Shown here: piece after piece, positions 1-12,326 of the stretch
Position numbering within the stretch: position 1 is the first letter of the stretch
Layout: each line of letters starts with the position of its first letter
Assembly (NCBI GenBank): GCA_038503065.1
Contig: JBCAMK010000005.1
Location: forward strand, 558,001-622,000
Direction: 5' to 3'
DNA from: Paragyromitra xinjiangensis
Taxonomy: Eukaryota > Ascomycota > Pezizomycetes > Pezizales > Discinaceae
DNA: 64,000 nt
The notes under the pieces: model-generated
Databases searched by the model: none
What the model was told of the DNA's origin: nothing
What the model saw: only the letters and a program-made list of their open reading frames with translations
Program-made: the position numbers and the translations under genes

Positions 1-1189
1 ACCAACCCAAAAACCAGCCCCGTCACCCCCCCACCCAAACCGGAAGGAGCCAAACCCCCACCCGCACGTGACACAGTCGTACAAAACCCACCCACCACCA
101 TCACAACAAAGCACTCGCTTACCAGGATCACCGTGACTCACATAAGCGAGCCTCACCAAACCCAAACCAACCTTCCCACCTTCCACAGACGGGTCAAAAA
201 AACCCCCCCGTCACATCTGGGGGGCTTAGAATCCAGGGGGAAAAGAAAAAAGGGACGATAGAGCGGCCCGTAGCACCGAGTTAATCACACTCCCTGCTTA
301 AATCATATTTATTTTTTTTCTCTATCCCCCAGATGAGAAAAATAGGGGTGCTCGTGATCGGGAAGAAGAACGATATTTAGTACGCAAATAAGAATGTAGA
401 TCCGTGATCGCTCTAATCCGGCGTTTATGGTGTGTTTATGGTCCCCATTCCTGCCCAGAAAGGAATGAGGGAAAGATGGATGAGCAAGTCGGCAACATAC
501 CGAAATTTCCACATGTCTGAATCGGGAAATCCTAGTCAACTTGAAACGCCGGTGAACGTTCCTGGCAATTCCCCATCTCCACAAGCGCTTCACAACAATA
601 GTCAACCCTGCCTGTTACCAGGTCCAGGGAACTTGGATTTATGGTAATGAGATGAGCGAGTTGGATGATGAGATTCTCGTGAATAATACACACTACTACT
701 TAAAGTTTCAAACAAGTATTCTGTACAACAGAGTAAGAAGTGAAAAAGGAGATTCGCTTGCGTTCACTCCTGCCGAAAATGGTACAAAGGAAATTGACAA
801 AAGAAACAAAAAACCGCTAGAGAAAAATGCTACAACTTCGAAGGTAAGTAAAATCAAACAAAAGGAAAAAAACACCACCCAAGAACCCATCCTTCATTAG
901 TTTTGGCTACCGTAACCCTTATGAAATATCTAACCGGTACCCCACGTAAAGAAGTGCAGACAAAAGAGAAAATATCTTCCACTGGCATCAAAAAAGTACA
1001 GATATCGAGAAAGATAGGATTAGTTTATATTGTCAATTTACCTACCCCTATCTAGTTTTTATTACCGAACAAAATACCCTTCTCCGACATATTGGATTTA
1101 CAAATATTCTTCGTTAGATCCACAACATTGCTTACAAAGCAAGAGCTATGAATGATATTAGTAACCGAACATCCATATAGATAATAAGC
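1..1189. other. intergenic, no supported gene
   Basis: I see no gene here. Two short open frames on the plus strand (432-647 and 652-900) have no recognisable domain, no splice partners and low-complexity Lys/Asn-rich content. The first 300 bases are rich in C and A with CCCC runs. The right part probably holds the 3' flank of the minus-strand gene that ends at 1190. Confidence 0.5.
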
Positions 1190-2190
1190 CTAGAAGAACA
1201 TACCGAGAGCAGCAACCAAAACGGCACCCATCGCACATCCAACTCTGATCCTCTCACCAGCACCAGTGAACTGGGAAGGAGAAGCGGTAGCAGAAGTAGA
1301 GATACCGAATCCAGTGGAGGCTACACCGCCCTTGGTGGTGGTGGCAGTGGCCAAGGTGCTGTTGCTCCAGTATGTAATGGAAGACGGGAGAGGAGTAGGA
1401 GCGGAAGATGGGACAGGAGTGATCGACTTGGCCGGGCAGTTAGTGACGGAAGGAGCACACGAGGTCACGGTAACGATGTTGGTGTGGACAACAGTGGTGG
1501 CATCCTGGACCGAGAAAGGAGCCGAGACGGAGGATGACGACGAAGACGAGACAGCGGTGGTGCTGGTGACCGGGGCGGAAGAGGTAGAAGAGGAAGAAGA
1601 GGTCAAGACGACGGTGGAGGACGAAGAGGAAGAGATGGAGGAGATTGAGGTGGAAGATGTGCTGGAGGAAGAGCTGGAAGAGGAGACCACATCGTTGGAG
1701 ATTCCAAATTGGGTGCTGTACTGGTAGAAACCAGTGACATCGTCAATGAGCTGAATCCCGTAACCGGAAGTACCAGCAACGGTATCGGCAGGAACGGTGA
1801 AGGTGTAAGAGCCAGTGTTAGGGATGTTCTCTAGAACCCAGAGTAAGCAATTGAGCGAGCAAATCGATGAGAGCCAAACTAACCAGCAATGGCGAACTGG
1901 GGGATAACGTTCTCAGAAGGACCCTTGAGGAAGAGGAGGGTCACAGTATCAGGAGCACTGGTAGGCTAGAGAGCAGGAGAAAACCGTTAGCAAGATGAAA
2001 GATTCACAAAGATTCACAAAGATCTACATACAGTCCAGGTGATGGTGTATGGCTTTCCAGCTGGGACAATTTCACCAAGACCAGGGTGACCGATGGGGTT
2101 TCCCTGAGGTTGATCGCCAACGGGAGCAGTCCAGGCGGAAGCGAACGCGACGAGCGCGGAGGAGGTGAGAGCGAAGAAAGTGCACTTCAT
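1190..2190 (-). CDS. secreted Ser/Thr-rich GPI-anchored Kre9/Knh-type cell-wall protein
   Basis: Predicted 293-aa secreted protein in three exons: 2190-2032, 1965-1884 and 1830-1190; introns are 66 and 53 nt with GT-AG ends. The start at 2190 is followed by a signal peptide (MKCTFFALTSSALVAFASA). Residues about 20-120 match the Kre9/Knh1-like domain seen in many fungal Ser-rich anchored proteins: the PYTITWT segment, a TVTLLFLKG strand and a TGSYTFTVP...GYGIQLIDD block. A long, almost pure Ser/Thr tract with some Pro and Ala follows, then a hydrophobic C-terminus ending AMGAVLVAALGMFF, as in GPI-anchored proteins. Family members sit in the cell wall or outer membrane face; the Kre9/Knh1 name comes from beta-1,6-glucan mutants, but the role of this paralogue type is not known. 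The first intron contains a 10-bp tandem duplication (gattcacaaa twice, 2001-2020). The family call is firm; the exact function is not. Confidence 0.85.
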
Positions 2191-4965
2191 TTTGATGTTT
2201 TGAAAAATTAAAACGCTGGAAAGCTGGGTTGAAGGAGTGTGGTGTAGTTTGGACAACTAAAATCAAACGATTCCAAAGATTGGAAGACTAAAAGAGCGAA
2301 AGGCGAGAGTGTATTTGAAGATGACTGCTGGGAAGGAAAGAAAAGAGTGTGTGAGGAATGGAGGTTGGCCGCTATATGTAGTTGAGCAGCATATCTGGGG
2401 GGGTGACAAGCTCATCCTGCTGTTGGAGGGATGGAGCCGTTGACAGGGCAGGGGGGGATGTGAGCCCTCTGGTCACCCTGTCCGTGCTAAAGTTGTCCCG
2501 CTCGCTGAAATGGGAAGCCCTTTCGGTGAAGTTGCTTATTGTGAGACGGGATTCGTCTCTTCGTGAAATTGGGTGCGAGTGCAACTTCCCCAAGCCCCAA
2601 GCCCCCCCCCTTCCGTCTGGTTGGTCTGTAACACCCCGTCATTGCATGTGTGGTACCATGGATGCGCTGGTGGAACAGAATTTCTTTTGCGTGATATTGT
2701 CGATACTCTAGATTCGATCGTAAAAGCTTGGGATTGGTTCATCCACTGAAATCCAAAGTTGGCACTTCTACACTTTCGATTTCGTACTCTAAAGAATTCA
2801 GCCTCGATTGAATAACCGCGCATCCACCAATAGTAACGCCAAGGATCAACGACTAACGCCGCTTACTTGTTTCCCACAATACCCTCCTTCAAATAGATAG
2901 CATTTTCAAGGAAATGGCGTGCTGCGCGCGAGCACCCGTGAAGTTTGTTGTTCTCCTGCAGCTTCCCACGAGTAACAACACGCAGCCGAAAAAGAAATTC
3001 CCCGAGAGGCCCCATCTGGTTCAGGGAGATAACTTAATCTCTGTATCAGGCGATTAAAGGGGTTAAAGTGGCCAGCCGTTGGTCCTAGTCTGTTCGCTGG
3101 TTTTACGTTGACTAGCATGTACTGCGGCGATGTGTTGAGGAGTCCTGGGTTAGGTGCAATTCCCGATTTCCCCCTCGTTAACTCACACTACTGGTTGCAT
3201 TGGTGCCTTGCAGCAACTTTACTCGTTCATCCCTGTCACGCGCTCTCCTTTCGAACCTTCATCCAATATTTCCACGTGCATAAGCGCGAAATGGTATGAG
3301 TCTTAACTATGTTTTACGCCTCTTGGCAACTACATTTTTTCCTCTCCTAAAAATACTCCCCCACAATTCAGCCCCCAAAGTGTACAAAATTTCTTTTTGG
3401 TAGTGTGGATTCCACAATGCCGAAAAAGCAAAGCTTGGTTCTACCCACCCGGTCTTGTTCTTGCGTATCGTGAGCAGAATAAGCTCCATGACTCGCCCGA
3501 GAAGCGAGTCTGCCACGCACCCTGACAAATATCAGCACTTTAAACTTCGATGCATACCCCAGCCTTACCAATCCCAAGACATTGACTGCGCCACAAGCTA
3601 ACCTTATTTTAGCAGAAGAACCAGCTCACCCACCACCGGATTGCAGTCTTCAAGGGTATCAAAAACAGGAATTTAGGATATTCCAGTGCCCGTTTATCTT
3701 CACTGACGTCTGCTTACCTCAAGACCCCCGGTAGCGAGCTCAGAGCACTCTAGGCCATCACACCTAGCGGCTAGTCTACTAAGGCAAGATGTCTTTCACG
3801 GGCCATTCAAACACCAGACATTAATCCAATCTTATGGTTCTCACGGCAACGTGAAGTTGATCCGGATCAGCTCTGGATCTTCCCTCGTCTGTGCGTTTTT
3901 TTTCTCCCCAAGATGAAAGACAGAGATGCACGCAAGGGTCCTAGTGAGAATCGAGTGCCCTAGACATCACTAATCCCTATCCAACCTAACCCATGAGATG
4001 ACGGCAAAGCCGAGTGCCTCGCTAATAACACTTTTTGTTTTACCCGTCGCTTTACCCGTAAGTATTTAGTTCAACTAAACGCTGCGCAAAGAGGGGGAAT
4101 GATGGACCCGCATTCCCTAACTATTATGCTATACCTTTCGACACCGCCTTATGTCTCTAATTCCATCATGGCAGTACGACATCTCAGGACTCACTGTATT
4201 GACCCTGGGCTACGGAATTAGTATCATCGTAAGGAGGTTATGTTAGCGGGCCGAGATTACATCCTAAGGCGGTAATTGCCTGGAATACCCACCACACGGG
4301 TCGATATGTGGCGTTAATGTTTGGTTCTTAGCAGCGGCGTAGGAATACGGCGTAGGAATACGACTTGGCATGCGGGTTATTTGCCGGTGAACTGGCATTT
4401 CTGACTCAATAGTTGGTAGTTCTAGGAATTAATTGTGGTTGTTGGCGTGCTTGGTTAACTTTGGGAATGGCTTCATGGCTGATTTAATTTGGCTGGTCGC
4501 GTAAAGTGCAGTTTGTCACGGTCATTTCGGATCGTGTCCGTATATCTCCTCGGGTATATCCCCATGGAAATGAGAATCTTGCCTTGTGTTAGTCAATAAT
4601 AGGGTCCTGGGTTTATAGGTTGGGATCAAGTTTATGGGGTTCGTTATTGGTTAGTAGACTGGCGTAAATCGCACTAGTCAAGGTTAATTCCGAACCATTG
4701 AAAATCGTAAGCGTTATATCATCATCCTCTACCCGTGAGTGAGGCCACATTAGAGGTCAATCGGCTTCTTGCTCGCAGTCGGCCCGAGAGGTTTCGATTT
4801 CCAGACGTATCTACGTATCTTCCTTGATGTATTCAACTGCTCAGGCGATATGGAGGTAGCATCTCACCCTCATCTCACTCAATCATGAAAAAACCTCTAA
4901 TCAACATTACGCGTTTTATATACGAGTGATACACCATGAACAATAAACAATGAAACCACGCATCC
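2191..4965. other. intergenic, no supported gene; one 13-bp tandem repeat
   Basis: 2.8 kb without a gene I can support. Several open frames of 60-109 codons on both strands (for example 2382-2711 plus and 2536-2823 minus) overlap each other, lack domains and cannot be joined into a conserved protein. At 4335-4360 the 13-bp unit cggcgtaggaata occurs twice in tandem. The segment nearest 2191 should contain the promoter of the GPI protein gene. Confidence 0.5.
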
Positions 4966-6614
4966 CTACGCCGCAAGGTAAGGACACGAACCACCAGCCT
5001 TCAACTTCTCCTTATCCGCAAACTCTGCATAAATCCCACCAAGAGAGGCCTCATCTTCGATCCAGCCGAAGGTAGAATAAGGGCACCCACCCTCATTCCC
5101 CCTCTTCACAGCTTTCAACACTTCCTCCTCACCTCTACCATCCCATTTCCCTGGACCAATCGCTTCAATTTTGTATCCTTCGTTCCGCCATTTTTCTTCC
5201 CCAGCGACTGGGAGGCCAAACAAACGTGCGTATAGCGCGGCTGGTCCCCACGAGACGCGGAAGGACTTAGGTACGTACCTGCATGGTTGGGGTATTTAGC
5301 GAGCTAGTTCTCTGCGCGAGGTTCAAAATTCATATACATACCACGGCTCAATCTCCCAGAAACCAATATGGTATGTTCCTGCTGAGTTCTTTGACTGGAA
5401 TATCTGCGGCATCTGGTACCGTGGCAGCATCAAGTGTCGGACCCAGAATGATCTAACTCTTAAGGCGAATGAAATGACTTTCAGTATCGAGCTGGACACC
5501 TCGGGGAGGATGAATGCAGTTCGTAGCTGGTCATCCATGAATGAGATGATAACCTTGGTGAATAGTGGGCGGAGGAAACTTGGGATTGTGGAGTTGTAGA
5601 GTTGGATGACGGCTTGTGCGATCCGCTGGTTGTTGGTTGCTGGACCCATTTGTGTGGATTCAAAATCCTGTGGGTGCGTTAGAAAGTGTAAGAGTGGTAC
5701 GATAAGGCGTTACCGGCCATGGGGTTGGCTTATTCTACCTGCACGAATCTCACGCATGCTTCATAGCCGTTCGGAATGGTACGCTCGGCGATTCCCATCC
5801 TGATGCCGACTTCTTTCCAGAAAACGAAAGAAGCATGTTTCTCTAACGGAGTGGTTTGACGCCAATCATACTGGTCGACCCATCTCTGTGTACATGTGAC
5901 CCGTTAGAAAGCCCAAGATATACATAACAGTCGAGAAGGCTAATGATCAACTTACCAGGCCTTCGGAAACCAACAGACATAGAGTATACACCATCTGATC
6001 ATTGGTAATCTTGTTACCGTATCTCGAATGAATATAATTAATCCTATTCAACGCAGTCCTTGCCCGTTCCGAATCAAGCGGATTGACCAGGAACTCGCCA
6101 ACCAGGATAGTCGTATCTGCATACCGCTTCCCGGCTCGATCTACCATCTCTTTGGCGCCAACAGAGATATGTGCGATCCCTGGGATTGCGAATGCCTAGT
6201 CCGTTGGTGTTTGTCAGCTACAGTTACACCACGTAATATGTTGTGTAGGGAGCATACTCGCAGGAACGCAAAATCCTTCCCGGTTAAGAACATCCAGGGA
6301 CTTTCTAAGAGTAGAAGAGTTCCCGAGATGGTTTGTGCATCTTTGTAATTGAGGTCTTTGAACTGTTCATATGTGTATCCGTATCGTTCCTGTAGGCCAT
6401 GAACTCTTTTGAATCGTAGATGTCTAACTAAGAGAAGATACGTAGTTATCACGATTACCGCAATACTGATAGTTGGATTTATTCGATACAAATCGACAAG
6501 GACATTCCCCTCGAGAAGTTCGGGGGTTGGGGTTGAATCATTGGTATTGGCATCATTAAACAAGAAATTGAACTTGTTGGATCCCGCAAGATTCTGGATG
6601 ATAGGAGAAGACAT
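4966..6614 (-). CDS. MpaB-like ER-bound oxygenase (DUF2236 / latex-clearing-protein fold)
   Basis: Five exons, 6614-6258, 6195-5956, 5885-5739, 5667-5342 and 5278-4966, join in frame to a 460-aa protein; all four introns (62, 70, 71, 63 nt) have GT-AG ends. One membrane anchor lies near residues 47-67 (TISIAVIVITTYLLLVRHLRF), followed by the DUF2236 region: a YKDAQTISGTLLLLESPWMF block, an FAIPGIAHIS segment, the RYADTTILVGEF helix, and an INYIHSRYG segment in which His is expected to help bind heme. This family includes MpaB, the ER oxygenase that cleaves the farnesyl chain in mycophenolic acid synthesis, and bacterial latex clearing protein. Most fungal homologues are not in biosynthetic clusters, and here neither neighbour (GPI protein, histidine kinase) suggests one, so substrate is unknown. 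A Cys-Pro-rich end (GGCPYSTFGW, GGSCPYLAA) closes the protein. Length is close to the family norm. Confidence 0.85.
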
Positions 6615-8035
6615 ATTGCTGTGGTCTAGCCTTTCTTCCTCCCCGGATAGCTGCCAGCAGCGGCCTTTTAAGGAATTATGAAGGCGGTGAAAAACTACTA
6701 ACTTTTTGAATAGTTTAAAATTAGACTTAATGACGTCGTTACATGTACGTTGCTTACGAGCGGGACTTACGGCTAAGGTACCTATCCTTGTCGGTACGAC
6801 CTTGGACTACATGTAGGGTATCACCGGATGCTCTCCCTAGCAATTACTGTGACTATAAGCTTAGAATACAGGGGTTTGAAGCTATCGGTTAGAGAAATGG
6901 CAACATCAGTTGGAGTTTGAATCTGTGCCACATCACTGTTGGACTAGTATCAAAAGGTTCCGAAAGACCTTGGAATCTCACGATGGCAGTGCTATGGAAG
7001 ACATTTTGAGGAAGTATAGAAGGGAGGAAATTTTTTGGTAAATATATTTGTAACGGGTAGGTATCTATAAGAAATAGATATTAGGAGAGGCTTTTTTGGT
7101 GTAGCAGAAGATACATATCTTCGTCTTTCAAACGCGCCGCGTATGCCGGCACCTTCCGTGGGATAATAACCCCCACTCTATTTTACTGCATACTGATAAC
7201 GAGCGGAAAATCATGGAAGCTAAGCATGCAACTTGTGTTTGTCATTCAGTTTAGGGATTTTCGCTTAAGGCGCTAACAGGGCCCCAGAAGTAAGGAGGGG
7301 TAGATGGCTACTTGATAGGAACCAAACCTTAAGGATCAAAACATAATTACTCTAGGGATCTGGAGACCTGAGGTGAAGAAATCGGGATCACAATATGGCA
7401 GGGCGGAGGGTAACGGGGTCGAGTGATGCTTTATGAAGAACTCTAACGATGAACTCGTGTGAGAGGGTATGTCTCAAGGTTCAGCCTTGTAAGTGCACGT
7501 GTAGCGTGGGTTAGGGTTTGACCAAGTGGCAGGCTCGGAAGCAGTTTTACCGAAGGAATAAGTGGGGTTGTTGAAAAGGTGAGTATGATTTTCATGAGTA
7601 TCTCGGTAGATGACAAGAGGATCGAGAGACGAGTGACGATTGGAGTGTTGGTGATCTTCTACTGTAGGTGACTATGATTTGTGGTCGGCATGCTCCTGAG
7701 CGGCACACAGTCAGGATCGTCACACCCCCACTGGAAACAACACATTGAAACAGTCCCCCCCATTACAGTCTCACGAAAAATTTAGACTGCTGTGTAGCAA
7801 CCTTGAGCAAGTCGGAATAGGAACCAGCCTGCATTCGAAGGGGCTAAGCAAAGTGCGGCGTTACTGTGTAATGGCGTCTTTGTACAATCCCCAACGCTAG
7901 AGACAACACAACAAACTGTTATTGATTATCCGCCTCATACTCGCAGCGCATTGCATTCCTCCTTAGGACTTGATGCCTTTAGTGCGAGTACTTTCCACTT
8001 CGAGAGGTCTGCTTGCGTAGGCGGTGGGTACGGTG
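6615..8035. other. intergenic, no supported gene
   Basis: 1.4 kb between the oxygenase start and the kinase stop. No open frame above 60 codons that looks coding, no recognised repeat and no RNA gene. The right end is the 3' flank of the histidine kinase and the left end the promoter of the oxygenase. Confidence 0.5.
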
Positions 8036-11000
8036 TCAAATAACGGTTCTAAACTTTCGGAGCAGGTCCGGGATTCGGAACGGCTTTGGAATAGCATCAT
8101 CCTAGATTATCAATTAAAGTTAGTACTCATCAATCAGTAACCATTTCGTGTTTTGGTTAACTCATACCATTCCCGCTTCGGTCATTTCTCTCACTGCAAT
8201 GCACGATCATTAGTCATCATTTCCTCAGTAAAGGTGATATGACGTACTTTGCTCTACCCTAGCATTAGCACTGATTCCAATGATTGGAACATGCAATGAT
8301 ATCTTCTCCTGCTCAAATTTTCGGATTCTTTTAGTGGCCTCAACACCACCCATGACTGGCATCTCCATGTCCATTAGGACAACATCAAGGGGATTCCCAT
8401 CTTCCTTCACGAACTTCGACTGTAGGATCGTTTCTAGAGCCTCTTTTCCGTTATTTGCCGTATAAACTGCGCAGCCTTCAGCAATTAACTGTCGTCGGAG
8501 GACTTTTTGATTAATCAAGTTATCCTCAACGACGAGTACGTAATAAAGCGGGTCTGGGCTGGCTTTACGGATAGGTGGTTCTGAAATAGTGTCTGTAGGT
8601 GTCTGTAGCTCCTCGCAAGAGGTTTTGGTTGTTGCGCCATGAAAGGTCGAATTTTTCATTTCACGGCTTTCTTGTCTGCTTCCAGGAGAACCCACCGAGG
8701 TCTGTGCCGTTTCGGGTTTGGTTGTTCTGCGTGTTTTAACGTAGAAGCGAAACGTACTTCCCTCACCCTCGACAGAGGCTACGCCAATATTACCTCCTTG
8801 GAGTTGGCATAGTCGTCTGGAAATATAAAGGCCGAGCCCACTTCCACCATAGGTAATGTGGGTTTTGGGAACTTGATTGAATCGCTGGAACAAATTTCTT
8901 TTGTTTTTTGTACTAATTCCGATCCCGGTATCCTAGTTTGGGTATTAGTATTCATCTAGATAGAGTGACAATGAGAGGTGGTCAATACCTTCACAGCGAC
9001 CGACAAATAAATAGGGTCTCCTGTCCCCCATTCCTCCGTTTCAGTAACATCATCCAGTTTCTCAGAAGGTAGGTAGTCAAAATTGGACCAATTCTTCGGA
9101 CTTTCAGAGGAGGCGTCAAGTACGATAGATATTTTTTTCATGCCCTCCTTTAGGGTAGTAAATTTAATTGCTTCATGGGAACGGAAATTTAGCTTGAGAA
9201 AAATCCCCGGATTAGAGGGGAAGCTAACCGTTTGCGACCAGATTCACCAAAATCTGTGTAGTTCGGCTTGGATCGACTTTGACCCAGCCAACTTCAAGGG
9301 AATCATAGCTTTCTAGAACCCGAAATTCCCAATCTATCCCTTTACTCGCTAGTTCGGCCTCGAACATTTTCAAGCCGTTCCAAATCAAATCTCTTGGATC
9401 CGACGGAACGGGGGCCACCGTCATTAAGTTCGAGTCTAACTTGCCTACGGTAAGGATATCTTCAATTATTAGTCTTTGATGATTGACACAAAGTAGAATA
9501 GTTTGAGTGGAGTCGACTATCTGCTCAACGTCAAGTAATCTAGTTCTACCACTTTGGTGCCTTTCTATCAGGGAAATTATCCCTTCTGCGGATTGCAAGA
9601 CAGCGGAAAGTGGATTGCGAAGTTCGTGTGAGGATATATCAATGAAATTTTCCTGCTGCCTTTTCCGCTCTAAAGCTTGGAATGCCAATTGCTTCTGATG
9701 ACGAGCTTCTTGAACTGCCCTTCTTAAATCCTCGGTCAATAGTATGACTCTTCCAATTGAGGTCGAGAGTTGCTCCATTAACATGTTCAACCACATTAGA
9801 TATTCATTGTTGAATGGTCTCCTTGGGTTAAGTCCTAGAATTAAATAACCGAAAGTCTTTGAGGGGCTTGGCTGTATTGGTATCACTACTGCATGAGTGC
9901 AAGAATCCCCGAAACCTCGGTATTTTATTCTAGCAAGATTATGCTTGTACTCATGGGCAACCTTTGTTAGGTCCTTGGCAACTACTGAGTTCGTTTCTCG
10001 CGCTAAGAGTATTTCGTGGAAAAATAAGAAATGGTCATCTGTGTCGAATTCACTGGATGATGATGGGGTAGTATCTCCTTCATCTACTGGACTCATATTT
10101 CCGCTGCGGTCCGCATTGAATGCTGATAACCTACTATTTTCCGCTAAAGGAAACTCGCCTTGGCTGGAGGAACCTGTGCCTGTTCTTTTTCCAGAACTGC
10201 TTGTGGTTTTTCCACCCACCCTGAGTTTTTCAGGCACTAGATCATTCTCCAAAAGAATTTCTTCCGTGATCCCGAGTGTGCTAGCCAGCACGCAGCGGTT
10301 CTCAGAAACGACCTTATAGAGTAGCGCAAATGGGCTGTCCACCTCGTTGGCGCCTAACCCTTCAAGCAAAAGCTTCCAAAAGTCGTCACGATCTAGATCC
10401 CTGACAAGTTCCACGTTTTCCCGAATCTTATGAAGAGTTTCCATTCGACGGCTTTGAATCACTTGAGATGTTCGTGAATGCGCTTGTTTGAGGACCCCTT
10501 CTGCGATCCCGGAAGCGCCAATTATGGGGGAAATGATGAAGTTATAGTAACATTCCTCATTAGGAACATCAATATTTAAGAATAAGAGCTCATTGGTTTT
10601 GAGGGTTGTTTTTCCCTCAAGGGCTTTCTGTAGAAAAGGCATCATGTAATTTTTGAAGGCCGGAAAGCCCACAGCAAACGGTTTGCCTAATGCCTGGGGA
10701 TGGTTGTCTCCAGCCATGATCTTTGCTTGAGGATTGTATATAGCAATAAGGTCATTACTCCAGTACACCATCGCAGGATGCGGGAATGACCTTCAATCAG
10801 CACAGTAAGATTATAAGTCATCTGCATCAATAGTTGCTTCTGGAGATGGATACGCACATGACGACGTTGGCTATGCAACGAAGTGATATTGGCCAAGTTA
10901 TTGGAGGTCCGATTGGCGATTCGTGCCTTGACAGAGGGGTTAGTGCTTGAAGTTTTCTGCCGCTTTAGGAATGGGTAGAAATGTCTCACCATGGCGCATG

Positions 11001-12326
11001 TATCAGGAAATTCAAATGCTCATCCATTCCTGCTAGGTTTTGTGTATTTTTTCGTAGCATTGCTCCTCTTGTCCAATCCATGTTTGGCTTCACTAACTTT
11101 ATTTCTATGACTGAGTTCGGACTTCTGCTAGGGGGTTGGGATCGTGATGACCGCCTTGAATTATCATTTGATGAGACTGTGGACTGTCTAGCAGTATTTG
11201 TGGTTTTAGTGTTGCTGGGAGTGATGGTTTTTGAAGAAAAAGGCGTTTCACCCTCTGCCTTTTGGGACATATCCCGAGGAGTTTCCTCAGTAATAGAGAT
11301 CCTCCTCACGTCCCCTCCGCCTCCGCCCCCGTAATTCTCTAGGTGGGCCTCTGAAACAGTAGGATCTGATGAATTGAGATTTTGGATGTCATTTTCATTG
11401 ATTGTGGGATCTGCGTATACCTCCTCTCTCGGTGGTAACACAGGATCAACAACCATGACTTTTAGCCACTGATATTCCTTTCCTCTCCTTGAAACACCTG
11501 CGATATTGATACATCGCAGCCGCCAGTAGCCATTTGGAACCACCCACCCGACGCCGCTATCAACCTGCTTCAGTATGCCGCCCATAGAATTGGAATACTC
11601 GAAATCTAGCTTGAGCTGGGGTTTTAGGTGTTCGAAGGGGGAATTTGTAAAAAGGGTTTTTACTTCGATCTTATCCGCTGCGTTAGATATGAGAGTGTTG
11701 GGTCGTATGTCCAGGATGGCTGTAGGTCTATCATCGACTTGAAGAAATTCAAAGCATATATCGCCTAGAGCCAATGCTGCACTGTTGTTCCCGATAGGAG
11801 GGAGAGACCCCACATCAACAGCAAGATATAGAGATGAAGCTGGAGAGGCTGGGGGTAGAATGACAAGAGAAGGAAGAGAAAGAGGGAGGGGAATGACAGG
11901 AACAGCAATAACTGGGGAACGGAAAGGAGGGGTAGGGGGATCAACTGGAGATGGAGGTGGTGTGGGGATAATTGAAGGACCGGCAGGTGGGATAGGCGAT
12001 GGTTTCAGATTGGACGAAATTGGGCCAGGTATATTTTCTGTACTTCTAGAGCGTTTCTTGTCTGATGGAGATGGGTTGCTGCTCCGCTTTTTCTTCGTGA
12101 TCTCGCCAAAACGCTTTTGTACTCGGGACATCCATACTCGAGTCTTTCCCTCTCGTTGCAGGGGTTTGGACGCTCCTCCTTGGTGACGGTGCATGACCTC
12201 TGTAAAAAGATACCAAGGATTAATGCTGTGTATAAGTGGGGAAAAGGGGTTTTCACCATTGTCTATCTGCTGGATTGCGTAGGTTTGGATTGCAGCAGAG
12301 GCCTCAACGGGATTAGGAAGGGTCAT
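8036..12326 (-). CDS. hybrid histidine kinase (PAS-like sensor, HisKA, HATPase, receiver)
   Basis: Seven exons on the minus strand: 12326-10990, 10926-10858, 10790-9229, 9170-8989, 8932-8248, 8193-8168 and 8101-8036, giving 1308 aa. Introns are 56-67 nt. Exon 6 is only 26 nt, and the last two exons supply the receiver's C-terminal KPF motif, so a model that stops at the open frame near 8225 would be truncated. Order: Pro/Ser-rich N-terminus (about 80-165); a sensor segment from CFEFLQVDDRPTAIL (191) to about 330; a low-complexity linker; a PAS-like domain around HPAMVYWSND (474-483); HisKA with the phospho-acceptor in SSHELRNP (His about 857); HATPase with NAIKFT, DTGIG and GGSGLGL boxes; receiver with EDN, phospho-acceptor Asp in VVLMDMEMP (about 1238) and Lys in PKPF. 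It would autophosphorylate on His and pass phosphate to its own Asp, then to an HPt protein outside this window. The stimulus is unknown. The N-terminal architecture resembles large fungal HHKs with the 'FEFxEVDDRPT' type sensor. Confidence 0.88.

Noticed and set aside
432..900. Two short plus-strand frames near the left edge
   Set aside because: Low complexity, no conserved motif, cannot be spliced into a protein.
1266..1727. 153-codon Glu/Val-rich plus-strand frame
   Set aside because: It is the antisense shadow of the Ser-rich tract of the GPI protein gene.
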